DNA of 64,000 nt from Cristatella mucedo (lineage: Eukaryota; Bryozoa; Phylactolaemata; Cristatellidae). A program made the position numbers and the translations under genes. Under the pieces are notes generated by a model. It did no database searches and was not told the origin of the DNA. It was given only the letters and a program-made list of their open reading frames with translations. Position 1 is the stretch's first letter, and the number at the start of each line of letters is the position of its first letter. The stretch is from contig WPIO01000144.1 of assembly GCA_009760855.2 (NCBI GenBank), positions 847,501 to 911,500 of the forward strand. Reading direction: 5' to 3'. Of the stretch, positions 45,600 to 64,000 are shown piece by piece.

Positions 45600-46437
45600 G
45601 GAATTTAGGCATCGTCTACGACAGCTGACTGCATTTTGAAAGCTTCGTTAAGAAGACTGCTTCCACAGCTAGCCATCAAGTTCAATCCCTATCTAGGATA
45701 AGGAACTGTCTTCTACAGTGGCTTGCCAAAAACCTAACTGGCTGCTCGGTCCTATCTCGGCTATATTATTGTAATTCTCTTTTGTTTGGGCTACCGGAAA
45801 AGTCACTTGGCCACAGCAGCTGGCTATTAATATAGCTGCAAGGCTAGTTTGTAAATCCCAGAGGTTTGACCACGTGTCTCGTTAGCTAAAAGAGCAAGGA
45901 TGGCTGTCGGTTGATCAACGGATACATATATCAACGGATATGTATATCATAGTTCTTATGCTGACCTACAAGGCCCGCCATGGCTTGGCTCCTTCATGCG
46001 TAGCTGGTAGCTGAGCCATTGCACCAGTTTCAAGCTCCTCGTGACCTCAGGTGCTCTTAGGAAAAAAATTAGCTGTTTTATTCCTCAGCTTAAGGACAAT
46101 TGACGACAGAAGTTTTTGCTCTGCAGGTCCTATACCTAGGAACTCGCTTCCACAACTCTTACGCAACAACAACTACTCTCCTGCTGCCGACTATGGCACA
46201 TCCTTTCCAGCCGTCGCGAGCTGCTACTTCCATGCTACTCACTCCCTCAACTGTCCTCCTGACTCAGCTATGCTTGTCACGTTCTCTTTGTAACGTGAGG
46301 TGAAGTCTGTTGGCTACCGAATGCGTACCGAAATCGGCTTAGGCTTTGAGTACGCTATACCAAAATCTTCTGCATAACAACCACCTAGTCTTTGTAGCTT
46401 TCTTTAGTTACATACAGCGATTTAGTATATTACATTA
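45600..46437 (+). mobile_element. LINE-B, ~840-base copy with 3' end
   Basis: Runs from the region equivalent to reverse-transcriptase LSRLYYCNSLLFGLP (about 45755-45800) to the terminal ACATTATT near 46436. The ORF end 46051-46293 has LPQLLRNNNYSPAADYGTSF. It includes GATCAACGGATACATATATC, the counterpart of the repeat in the neighbouring inverted copy. Confidence 0.85.
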
Positions 46438-46637
46438 TTGCATCTATGAAAAAACTAGCTCAAATGAACTGCTGAAATGACTCACTGACCGAGGGGCCCT
46501 TGCTAAAACTGACTTCGCTGTTTCTTTCATGCTTTCTATGCGAACAAAGATGTCTATAGTGTTTATATTTATAATTATAATTTTAACTGTGATAATAGCA
46601 CACCTCTTACTTCTAGAAAGAAACAGAGGCAACGTAA

Positions 46638-46765
46638 AGGTTGGCCGATCAAACAGACTTATTTATATAGCGGCAGAGTAGCCTTAAGGGCTACTCTGCC
46701 TTGTCTGAAGTGGGCAATAAAGAATTGACTGCTGCTTGACTCTAATCCACGAGCTGGCTCTAAAG
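46638..46765 (-). mobile_element. SINE-B, diverged
   Basis: Reversed tail GGCCGATCAAACAG, then the body, then a mutated B box TGACTCTAATCCACG. Confidence 0.65.
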
Positions 46766-46922
46766 AACGAGAAAATTACACATAGACTAAGACTCAGATA
46801 GACTCATCGCCAAGTTTTTCATCCTCGCCAGAAGGACTACTAGTCCGCTTGACCAAATCGCAACCAATTTTCCTTATGAAATCATAAGCCTTTTACTGTT
46901 TTTCCTCACTATTATCACAGGC

Positions 46923-47127
46923 AAGGCCTCTCTACTAGTTAATGACCAATAATAATAATAATAAGAACAATAATAATATGCCGTTCGTTTAGCGCCTGAG
47001 AGAACTAAATCTCTACCGCAGTGCCTAAAAAACTCTCTAAAAGATGTCCTCAAGAAAGGCTTAGTGACGCGCTCGTGAGGAAACATGCAAACATGATAGG
47101 CCTCTCTACTAGTTAATGACCAATAAC

Positions 47128-47158
<31 letters not shown>

Positions 47159-47272
47159 TGCTGTTCGTTTAGCACCTCAGAGAACTAAATCTCTACCGCA
47201 GTGTCTAAAGAAAACTCTCTAAAAGAGGTCCTCAAGAAAGGCTTAGTGACTCGCCCGCGAGGAAACATGCAA
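46923..47272. repeat. Tandem duplication, ~175-base unit
   Basis: Unit 1 starts at GGCCTCTCTACTAGTTAATG (46922) and unit 2 at the same word (47097). Both contain an AAT run, TATGC-GTTCGTTTAGC, a hairpin with AACTAAATCTCTACCGCAG, and AAGAAAGGCTTAGTGAC. The AAT run plus hairpin resembles a reversed LINE-type tail. Confidence 0.85.
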
Positions 47273-47639
47273 ACACGAACCCGTAGAATGCCTAGCCCAG
47301 CACGCTACAGCAAACGTGAAGGCAATTAGGGCCGCCAGTTAATGAAGGACACGTGACTACTAACTAACCTGCACTGAATCATGCACAGCAAGCACGATAT
47401 GCGAAGTTGAACGAAACACTTCAAAGTTCACTGGATCAAATGGATTAAGTGGCTAATTGTAGCACATCCCTCTTTGGCTGAGTGTTAAATGATGCAAGGT
47501 CATGCATGTAATTACCGTAACTGCAAGAACTTTCCAGATTCAGAGGTCACGCGATCTGAAGGCTTAATCGCCAAAAAGTTTCCGCTCATTGCGAAGAGCG
47601 GCGATATGACGATGGATGTGGTGAGGAGCGGTGCGATGG

Positions 47640-48085
47640 ATGTGCTGAGGAGCGGTAGGAGGCTTGTACGTAGTGTAGTTTGGTTCGCCCATCAGAGAGC
47701 CAGCCGATGAACAGCGCCAACGGTTTATTGCACAAGGCACGGAGCAGCAAGACGAACGACTGCCTTCACCCCCTTCTCACATTCTAGTCTCCTCTCCTCG
47801 ACTCCGGCTGTCCCTTGGCCGACCCCGATGCTGAATCCACCATCTGTTCACCAGCCGGTTATCGGCCTGTGTCAACGACTCATTAGAAGCTGACCACAGC
47901 TGTGCACAGGCCCCTCTCGGGGATGCTCCCACCAGCGGTTGAGGAATGGAGCGGTACCAGCCCGCATGCAATCGAACTACACTTTGGAGCAGCAAGAAGG
48001 TCAGAAAGATACATCGGCGCTGCGAATTCAATAGACCATTAAGCCTGACAGCGAGTCTCGGCATCGAATAGAAACTTTACAGGAG
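47640..48085 (-). repeat. Possible solo LTR
   Basis: On the minus strand this stretch runs from CCTGTAAAGTTTCTATTCG to ACTACACTACGTACAAGCC, with GTGCAATAAACCGTTGGCGC (a good poly(A) region) about 80 bases before that end. This layout recalls an LTR of a Gypsy- or BEL-like element. No second copy, no clear target duplication and no internal genes are seen, so the call is tentative. Confidence 0.25.
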
Positions 48086-49189
48086 GGGGTGAGTGGAGCT
48101 TAAACACAAGTCGGCGATGCTGGCAGCATGGCTGTCGACGAGAGTGCAATCGAGCTGCTGAGTGTTGTGCCAGTTAAAGATAATTAAGGGCATACACCGA
48201 AATTGCCAAATTTAGGGAATTAAAATGATGTAAACACTATTTCACAAACATGCGAACTATTTTTGCTTCCGTACTCTTCTTATCTTTGTTTGGTGATGTT
48301 CCTTAGTTGAACATATGCAAACTCGAAGTAGCAGTAAATGCACTAACCTAACGACATGTTGTTCCAGAATAGTACGCCATGATTACAGGCCGACGTTTCG
48401 GGAGTGATGCTGGATGAGTTAACATTGAGGGTGACGTCTTTCAAGTTTTCCGTGAAAAATTTCCCCCCACAATTATTTGGTTAGTCTTACCATCTTTACT
48501 TCATCATAGAATACCGAGATTTTATAGATCTTCTAGCTCACCTAGATCTCCAGCCAGATGATACAATTAGCAAAAAAAAAACATTTCGGAAAAACTATCT
48601 ATACACATAAGTATCACTCGCACAACACTGATATGGGTTAGAGTGCACATGTAAATTGACATCGGTCATCCGAGGAGCCCTAGTAAGATGAGATGCTATA
48701 AGAATTTATACCTTTATTTCCATTATCTATCCTCTTCATGTCTGTCTGTCTGTTTCTCTGTCTCTCTCTCTCTCCCTCCCTGTCTCTCTTTATCATACCG
48801 ATTTAATTACCAAAGACAGAATTGGCCTTCATATTTTCCTGTTGATACAGATGTTTACCTATCCTCAGACTATTTTCATCCTTTTTTGTAGTAGACTTAG
48901 TTACCCCGATAGCTGCCTGCACCGACTACATTTAAACAATGAAATAGGTATGGGTGCCTCTAACCAATCTCAAATCATTTGCATACCTGGTTCTCAGTTT
49001 CATTGATGGCCACCAACTTCCCAAATCTAAACGAGAACATAATGCGAATTTTTACGTACAAGCCCAGTTCTACCTCAAAGTTGGAAGACTTCACCTTTAA
49101 GATTGGTTTGTCAAATACACTGCCGTGACAACTACCCATAATCTGAGCAGGTTTTTCCAAAACGACTTGTGACCGAATGAGTTCATGGC
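48086..49189. other. No recognised gene
   Basis: AT-rich DNA with a short CTGT/CTCT run at 48738-48790. No gene was recognised. Confidence 0.35.
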
Positions 49190-49560
49190 CTCATCTGTCA
49201 AGTCGGCCTATTTTCAGCTGAAAAATATGATCGCTGATAAAAGCCTGCTGAAGTAACAGCGCGAGAGCCAGAATAATAGCTCGTGCATTTCTGACACTTC
49301 ACCTATAGTACTGTAATACCCATCGTTCAGGCCTCTCTGCTTTGGTCTTCAATTGCCTGCAACTATCGCCAAAGCTCTGCAGTTCTTCTAGCCTTTCGCT
49401 ACCGACATAGCTGCCACTTTTCACAACTGCTTTGCTGCATGAGACTCACTGAATCCTTACTTTTCAGGCGTCGAATCGACTTTGATATTTTCCTTCCGGC
49501 CTATAGCTCACTTCGTTCACTTGCACCAGCCAACCTATCCGATTAATACAGTGACAGTAG
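49190..49560 (+). mobile_element. LINE-A, very old fragment
   Basis: TCATCTGTCAAGTCGGCCTA (VKSAYFQL region) and, further right, a RRIDFDIF...SLRSLAPANLSD-like reading near 49470-49545 keep the order of the LINE-A ORF. The middle is strongly decayed. Confidence 0.55.
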
Positions 49561-49919
49561 AAGAATAGATTGCTCTGCGAAGCAGTGGATTCGGAGTTTG
49601 GGCATTAAGGTGTGGGTCATTGTCACCGCAGCAACGTTCAGAAGTCGTCAGCACACCTGCACACATATTTGTGGAGCAGCTACAAGCATCGAAAGCCTCA
49701 CAAGCATCACAGCTCAGATTTCTCCCCCGGTGTTTATCGTGGCTCGGCAAAGACTAGCGAACTGCGACGACCACCGTTGTTGGCTGCCTAAGCACATTAG
49801 TTCAGCAGCAGCCACTAAGCATTGGCGAAGATATGCACCTAAAGTCGGGATCAAACTTTCGGCTTCCGCCGTCACTTCCATTGACTCGGCAGCGCTCAAG
49901 TCTCAGCGAAAGGCAGGAG

Positions 49920-50045
49920 AGTTTTCTACGGCACACTCGAAGCCTGCTTAAGCTGCTATCAGTAGATGTTCGTGAATCGAGAAATTCAGCTAGCAGACTT
50001 CCTCTCGCAAAAGAAAGAGAAAGCGATAAGCATCGCTGAGTCACG
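49920..50045 (-). mobile_element. LINE-B 3' remnant
   Basis: CACTCGAAGCCTGCTTAAGC, then CAGACTTCCTCTCGCAAAAG, then AAGCATCGCTGAGTCA match the reversed LINE-B ORF end seen at 10.69-10.79 kb. Confidence 0.65.
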
Positions 50046-51477
50046 TGGCCAAATTAACGACATCAATTATAACATCCACAGCGTCAGCATGAAAAAGGTA
50101 AGCTGATTTCTCGCCCTCCATTATACATGGGGCAGACGAGCTTTCACGGCTGTTACCGCCACTTGCTGTGGACAATAAACGCCAATTCTGAGACGTGGCA
50201 AATGGTAAAGCTTGCTAGGACCGGTGTCTGACAGCTAACCAGACGGGAATAGAAAGAAAACGGGATGAAGGGGCTAAAGAAAAGGGGCAGAAGGCAGGAA
50301 ATGAGTCCAATCCTCATCCGAAATCGCCCGATGGCAAATAGGCACGCCTGGCTGTAGGTCTTGATCTTGCAGCAGTGAGAGCACCACATGTGTGTGCAGT
50401 CAGGAAATAGAATAGAGCTTCACACTTCTATCGTGTGCCTGCTACGAATCAGAAGGTGCCTTACCAATTCCTCCACTTGGCTACAGCCAGCTATGAACCA
50501 ATTCTTCGCTGGTTTTTCATAAATAATTGCAAACAGTTCTCAGCATGCTGCAAAAAATTTCTAGGCACTACTGTGGGCCCGTTCAAAACCAAGCTAGGCT
50601 AAACGCGTTCAAGGAGCGAAAGAAGGGTGCTCCTCAATCAAAGCAGTGTCGGCTTGCCACACTGCACAGACGCATAGATATATAGAGAGATCTTTTTGGC
50701 CACAGCGGCAAGATTTTCCATTATAATGGAGCAAAAAAAGCTGGAGAGCAATTGACTTCGGATTTTCACGTTTAAATAAACCAGCTAGGCAGACGAAATA
50801 TTTGAGGGCATGAATATAACTCTTATCCGGAAACCATAAAATATGGTGAACATGCTTTCTCTCCATTTTGCATTACCACAGCGATCGTATAGATTCGCCT
50901 TAATGTACCATATTAAAAAGGTTTGGTGAGTATAATGGGGTATCCAAAAGGATTGCACACTTGAAAGGTAAGTAGAGCTAATAAAGTAGCTCAATAGCTG
51001 ACTATGGAGTTACCTACGCTACGAACTAGACATGGGACGAGCGTCATCTTTGGGAGGCCGGAAGTGCCTTTTAGATGGTAGCGGGCAGTGTGCTAGACTT
51101 GCTGAGACAGCTAGGAATTCGTATGAGAAAGAGTTATGCAAAGTCGCACTTGCCACTTCAGACAGGACCACCGTGGGGTCCTCAGTCTTGGTTTGCCTGT
51201 AAGTGAAAAATGCAGTTGTAATGAAGTCGCTCCCCAAAAAATAGTCACATTAGCTGTCTGGCTTCGCGGTTGGTATTTGATAAACTTATTGGCCTATCTC
51301 TTCCTTTGTACCGTGTAAATCTTTTATCGCTATGTGTACGGGCTAGTTTGTGTAAGTGCCCTACCATCAATCACTGAGCATTAGTTTACGAAGACAGTTA
51401 ATTACTTCTACCAGGTTTCCTTTTGATGCATTCAGCACAATCGCACGCGCTTTTAATAAAAAAAAAACACTAAATGT
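50046..51477. other. No recognised gene
   Basis: About 1.4 kb of AT-leaning DNA. Short minus-strand frames at 50153-50994 have no recognisable domain and no splice-supported continuation. Confidence 0.35.
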
Positions 51478-51560
51478 TTTGACAGCCTCTTTTGTATAGC
51501 GACAGTCGAGCCTTTATCGCTATCGCCACCGCTTGCAGAAGCAATAAAGAATTTCAGGCT
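51478..51560 (-). mobile_element. SINE-B 3' part
   Basis: Reversed tail TTTTGACAGCCTCTTTTGTA, then CGCTATCGCCACCGCTTGCA. The tRNA-like head is missing. Confidence 0.75.
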
Positions 51561-52305
51561 CTGATCGTGAACAGGTCGCGGCGTCACACTGACATCCTGA
51601 TTGTAACGGCTGTGCTGGCTAACTTTTCGTCAGTAATTACTGTCACTACTAATAATCACACATCACAAATGCCATCAAATATAACGACATTAGCTGCCTT
51701 TTTTTTTCTAATTAAATCCTGCCATTAGGGAATGAAAGCTAGCCGGCTGCCCTGGGACTGTCACGAGGAGATTGCCAATGCCTAACCCACAAAGATGACA
51801 GGCAGCAGCCAGCTTCTAGTTGTTTCTAGTCTGTTTGAGAAAGCCTTGCTTCCCTCCTTGCGATTTTGAATTCCTAGTCAACCAAGCACACAATCCTTCA
51901 AAACTGTTTGAGCAGACTCTTACTCGCAGACTTAGAGAAAACCTTATCTAGGGGATAGTGCCATTCTGATCGCTTTCAAGAAACAACCTCAAGAAATCTT
52001 AGCAAAGTTCAGCCCTCGAAGTGTTACTAAACACCATGCTTACTAAGCTTTTGGTAATAGTCAAAACTACCTACTATTAATATTTGCATCGTGCCAATAC
52101 TACATGCCATCAAAATATATTTATGTTTATCACTCGTGGACACGAAATCAAAAGAGCCGTAGATCAGTGGCACGCTAGGAAGACAACAAAGTGCATGTCA
52201 TATTCGAGCCATACTAAAGCAGCTCTATCTGGCTAATAGGTAAACTGCACATGAATGCAGTCAAATACACTAGCTGCAAAGCAGGGTTAAAGTAGATGAT
52301 ACAGC
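51561..52305. other. No recognised gene
   Basis: AT-leaning DNA downstream of the SLC7 gene's 3' end. Nothing recognised. Confidence 0.35.
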
Positions 52306-52311
52306 TTTATT
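52306..52311 (-). promoter_or_regulatory. Poly(A) signal AATAAA of the SLC7 gene
   Basis: AATAAA on the minus strand, 378 bases beyond the stop codon at 52689. It is the best candidate 3'-end signal; alternatives were not excluded. Confidence 0.45.
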
Positions 52312-52383
52312 TAACCAACCCATCGAAAACACTGGTCAGTCGTTGATTTAACCAACCCATCGAAAACTGTGGTCAGTCGCCTG
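52310..52383. repeat. Two ~37-base direct repeats in the 3' UTR
   Basis: The word TTTAACCAACCCATCGAAAA followed by C/G and TGGTCAGTCG occurs twice in tandem. Confidence 0.85.
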
Positions 52384-52688
52384 AGATCTGTGCACTTGCT
52401 CATCTACCAAGAGGTGAGTGCTGAATGGAAACACCTGCATAGACGCATGGCGTCTGAGGAACGGCTGAGACTGGCACAAGGTGAAAGCATACCGAGTAGG
52501 CTACGGCCGGCCGGCCCATCGGTAGGTTGGAAAAAATCGTGCTGAGCTGGCTCGTATTAGATCAGATCACGTGCTTCGTTGATTGCCACTCCAGTCTGCT
52601 TTGGCCACAGCTAGTAATGACCGAGATTCCTCGAGCAGCTACAGCTGCCTCCCACTGCTCCCACTCTCCTCGCCCGCAAGTCGGTTGC

Positions 52689-61419
<8,731 letters not shown>

Positions 61420-61760
61420 CTGCAAGAACAGGTGGCCGCAGTCGCTGATAATCAGCAGCAGCAGCAGCAGCACATGCGCCAATCTGCGCCGACATTTGCC
61501 ATCGGCTGGAAGGGCAGGCCATGGTTCTCAGACAGTACCGGCTGAAACATCTGCGTAGGCGAAGCATCTGCGTAGGCAGCAGCCGACGATGTGAAGTGGC
61601 TACCGGCATCGCCAACCACTCCTTCAGGCAGGAGGGGTTACAAGGGTGGGGTGGGGAAGGGTGGGGCCAATTGGGCAATTAAAAAGGAGCAAAGCTGCTA
61701 GCTGAATTAACAGCCTCATTTACATAGCATCAGTTGAGTGCTAGGGCCCAGCCCTACTTG

Positions 61761-62745
61761 CAAGGCTCCTATGCTGACACGCAAGGCCAGCCACGGCTTG
61801 GCTCCCCCATGGTATGGACATTTTCCCCCCCCCCCCGACATTTCCCCCTGGGGGACATCCCCCGCCCGGTATATTGTTTAGGGTTTAGGTTTTTAGGGTT
61901 TAGTGTTTAGGGTTTAGTGTTTAGCAGTTGAGGGTTTTTAGGGCTTAAAGTTTATGGTGGGCTGCGCCTCCGCTGCCTAAATCCAACCTTGTTCGTATTC
62001 TATGCTTTAATTAGTGCATATTAGGGCATAACTAGATCTCTTGAGGTCGAGTTATACTCAGCAGACCTCTGAGGCTTAGCGCTTATTTGCACGCCGTAGC
62101 GAGCGCCTGCTTTGACGGGTACGGGTACGCGTGGCTAAGGGCATCGAGCTGGACCTAACTCCCGTCTCGTCATGTAAAAAAAATATATATCTGTATTCTT
62201 AGTTATACACTCATCAACATAGGGGAAATGTCCAAGGGTCCATGGGGGACGTCCAGAGGGCAGGAAATGTCCTACAACTGGCTCCTTCATGCCTAGCTGG
62301 GATGCTGCACCAGTTTCAGCCTCCTTGTGCCCTCAGGTCCTGTATGGACAACTAGTTAGCTGTTCCACTCCTGTGCTTACAGGCCGTTGGTGACAGAAGC
62401 TTGTGCGTGCACTGCAGGACTCAAGAAATCACTTCCACAATTCTTATGCAACGACAGCTACTCTCCTACTTCCGACTAAGGAACTACATCCTTTCCAGCC
62501 GGCCTGAGCTGCTACTTCCATGCTGCTCACTACGTCAACTGCTCTCCTGACTCAGCTATGCTTCTCATTTTCTCTTTGTTGATGATGTTGGATGATGGTG
62601 ATGCTTGGACGATGTTGGCTACAGAATGTGAACCAAAAGCCGCCTAGGCTTGAAGTGAGTTATATACAAAGCTCTCCTGCGAAACACCCACATTTTGCGG
62701 CTTTGTAGGGTTACAGATGGGAGATAAATTACATTATAGGACTAT
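61761..62745 (+). mobile_element. LINE-B 3' fragment split by an insertion
   Basis: LINE-B reads CACGCAAGGCCAGCCACGGC up to 61811, is interrupted, and resumes at 62279 with TGGCTCCTTCATGCCTAGC. It continues to ACATTATA near 62740. The ORF is broken; it includes ACTGCTCTCCTGACTCAGC and a local GATGATG expansion at 62580-62620. Confidence 0.85.
61812..62278. mobile_element. 467-base insertion with GGACATTT inverted ends
   Basis: The left end reads TGGACATTTTCCCC and the right end AGGAAATGTCC, so the termini are inverted. Further GGACATCC and GGGGAAATGTCC words lie just inside. Flanks TGGCTCCCCCATG (61799-61811) and TGGCTCCTTCATG (62279-62291) match at 11 of 13 positions and look like a target duplication. 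The interior holds several TTTAGGG / GTTTAGT units (61878-61925). No transposase is seen, so it would be non-autonomous. Confidence 0.65.
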
Positions 62746-63914
62746 TCATCCCGACTTGTGTGTGGGTGGGGCACCAGCACACCAGCCGCTCCCCATCCTA
62801 TGCCGGCCCTTGTGCAGACAGGCCAGAGGAGCAAGAGTTTCGGACAGGTAAGCCGGAGCAGATGAAAGCTATCGCGAATGAAGCCCATTACAGACATGTG
62901 GTGTCTGCAACAAAGCTCTTCGCGTAACTGTGCCACGTCCGCTCCACTGCAAAGCACCTGTACGACTGGAGGATCTAGCCTGAGAGGTGTGGAGGCAACT
63001 CTGGCACGCCTGCTGCCGTGGGCAGGGCAAAGAAGTATCCAGCACGTCAAGCGGACGATGAAGGAATCAAGTCTGGCAGCTCTGCCAACCCTACTCTGCC
63101 GAATCGCCTCATCGGCTGGCAGAAACCGGAAACTTCTGAAGAGGAGGCTTCTGTGGCTAAGGTGTGATAAGGAGGCAAAGCATTCAACATTTAGCATAAA
63201 GCAGCCAAGCAGGGCAGGTGGCAGCTGCTGGGACCAGGTCACTGGAATTAAATTAGATCACAGAGGAACCGGCCTGCTAGATTGCACTCACGAGAACCAC
63301 CATACAGGACAATGGGGTCATACTGAGTCCATTATGACAAACAAACAATTCCGGTCAGCTGCCCCAGCCACACTGGTGCATCTGGCCTATTTGAAAAATT
63401 TGCCAGAGGGGTGGTCAGTGGGGTGGCAGTGCCTCTCTCCCAGTAGGCCATGCTAATCGCCTTTGGAAATATAATACTGCTTTAATACATCGTGTTAAGC
63501 ACACAAACACACACGCCTTTCATCACTGGTGCAGTAGCAGTGGTAGCCGGCAGGTGAATAAAGCTGCGTGCTCGATCGAAAGGCTTTGTGCCTGTGCCAG
63601 CATCGGGCGTCAGCCTGCTGCCTGCTCTGCTGCCACGGCCACAAACCTAGCAGGCCCACGTGCTAGGAGAAATCATTGGGGACTGAACAGCATTAGAGCC
63701 CCGGACGCTGTTTTCGGGCTAATCGACATGTCTATGTGAATGGCAGTCGAATATCTGAAACTATCGAAAACCCAAGAGCAGCATGGCAAGAAGGCCCAGG
63801 ATGCCGATATCTGGCCAAAGCCAAACGCTGGCACTGGCCAATCCTCGGGGGACTGCGATTAATGTATAGCACGGCCCCACCCCACCCAGGCAGACCGATC
63901 TTGCTAGACACTTT
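62746..63914. other. No recognised gene; probably 5' intron of SLC7
   Basis: Searched by eye on the minus strand for the TM1-TM4 exons (NIIGSGIF or VPTC motifs) without success. Long opposing frames at 62742-63242 and 62878-63456 have no recognisable domain. Confidence 0.4.
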
Positions 63915-64000
63915 AACCAAAAAAAATTACTAGCTGATTTAACAGCCTCTTTTTGTATAGCAGTGGAAGAGCCTTTACGGCTATCACCACCGCTTGCAGT
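63915..64000 (-). mobile_element. SINE-B, cut by the window edge
   Basis: Reversed tail ATTTAACAGCCTCTTTTTGT, then GGCTATCACCACCGCTTGCA up to the last base. The head lies outside the window. Confidence 0.8.

Noticed and set aside
61878-61925. Telomere
   Set aside because: Only a few imperfect TTTAGGG-like units, internal to a short insertion and with unique DNA on both sides.
62742-63456. Two long overlapping frames on opposite strands
   Set aside because: No domain, no splice signals tied to the SLC7 gene, and mutual overlap typical of GC-richer chance frames. Checked for SLC7 TM1-TM4 motifs: none.

Overview
The window is genomic DNA from an animal. Short exons with GT/AG borders and matched phases build a solute-carrier SLC7 amino-acid transporter. 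Most of the rest is non-LTR retrotransposon copies, tRNA-like SINEs, a decayed hAT transposon, foldback repeats and long microsatellites. I see no prokaryotic or viral gene organisation. The species cannot be fixed from this sequence. L2/CR1-like LINEs and SINE tails of the 'tatagcgcc' type are common in marine and freshwater invertebrates, so an invertebrate metazoan is the best guess.

Main gene (52.7-61.4 kb, minus strand): eight consecutive exons splice in phase into the C-terminal 344 residues of an SLC7 transporter of the heavy-chain-associated (LAT / y+LAT / b0,+AT) type. They run from about TM5 to the stop codon, with a poly(A) signal 378 bases further on. The 5' exons (TM1-TM4) were not found up to position 64000 and probably lie beyond the window. 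Introns carry a 750-base GA tract, a 300-base CA tract and several SINE/LINE fragments.

Second SLC7 locus (14.6-34.6 kb, minus strand): copies of the same exons occur in the same order (34.3, 29.0, 27.0, 24.6, 17.6 kb), with splice sites and frame kept, plus an extra copy of one exon at 14.7 kb. A TM1-TM2 fragment on the plus strand at 34.0 kb is frameshifted. These are one or more diverged or dying paralogues, stretched apart by transposon insertions.

Unidentified gene (9.7-10.4 kb, minus strand): two exons in matching phase, with a stop codon and AATAAA, look like the 3' end of another gene.

Repeats: LINE-A (L2/CR1-like, with an ATT-repeat tail behind a hairpin) has about 20 copies, including one 2.8-kb copy reaching into the endonuclease region (30.3-33.1 kb) and one with an open 3' reverse-transcriptase frame (40.4-41.9 kb). 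LINE-B is a second such family ending in ACATT repeats. SINE-A (tRNA-like) has a 3' hairpin resembling that of LINE-A and often carries a TA or CA microsatellite on its tail. SINE-B is a second tRNA-like family. Other elements are a possible 5S-rRNA-derived element (18.3 and 21.5 kb, the second at the centre of a near-perfect palindrome), a foldback family (1.2 and 23.3 kb), a degraded hAT transposase with 600-base inverted arms (35.9-40.1 kb), and a 467-base insertion with GGACATTT ends and TTTAGGG-like repeats (61.8-62.3 kb). Family names LINE-A/B and SINE-A/B are local labels. Repeat borders were set by eye and may be off by 10-30 bases.
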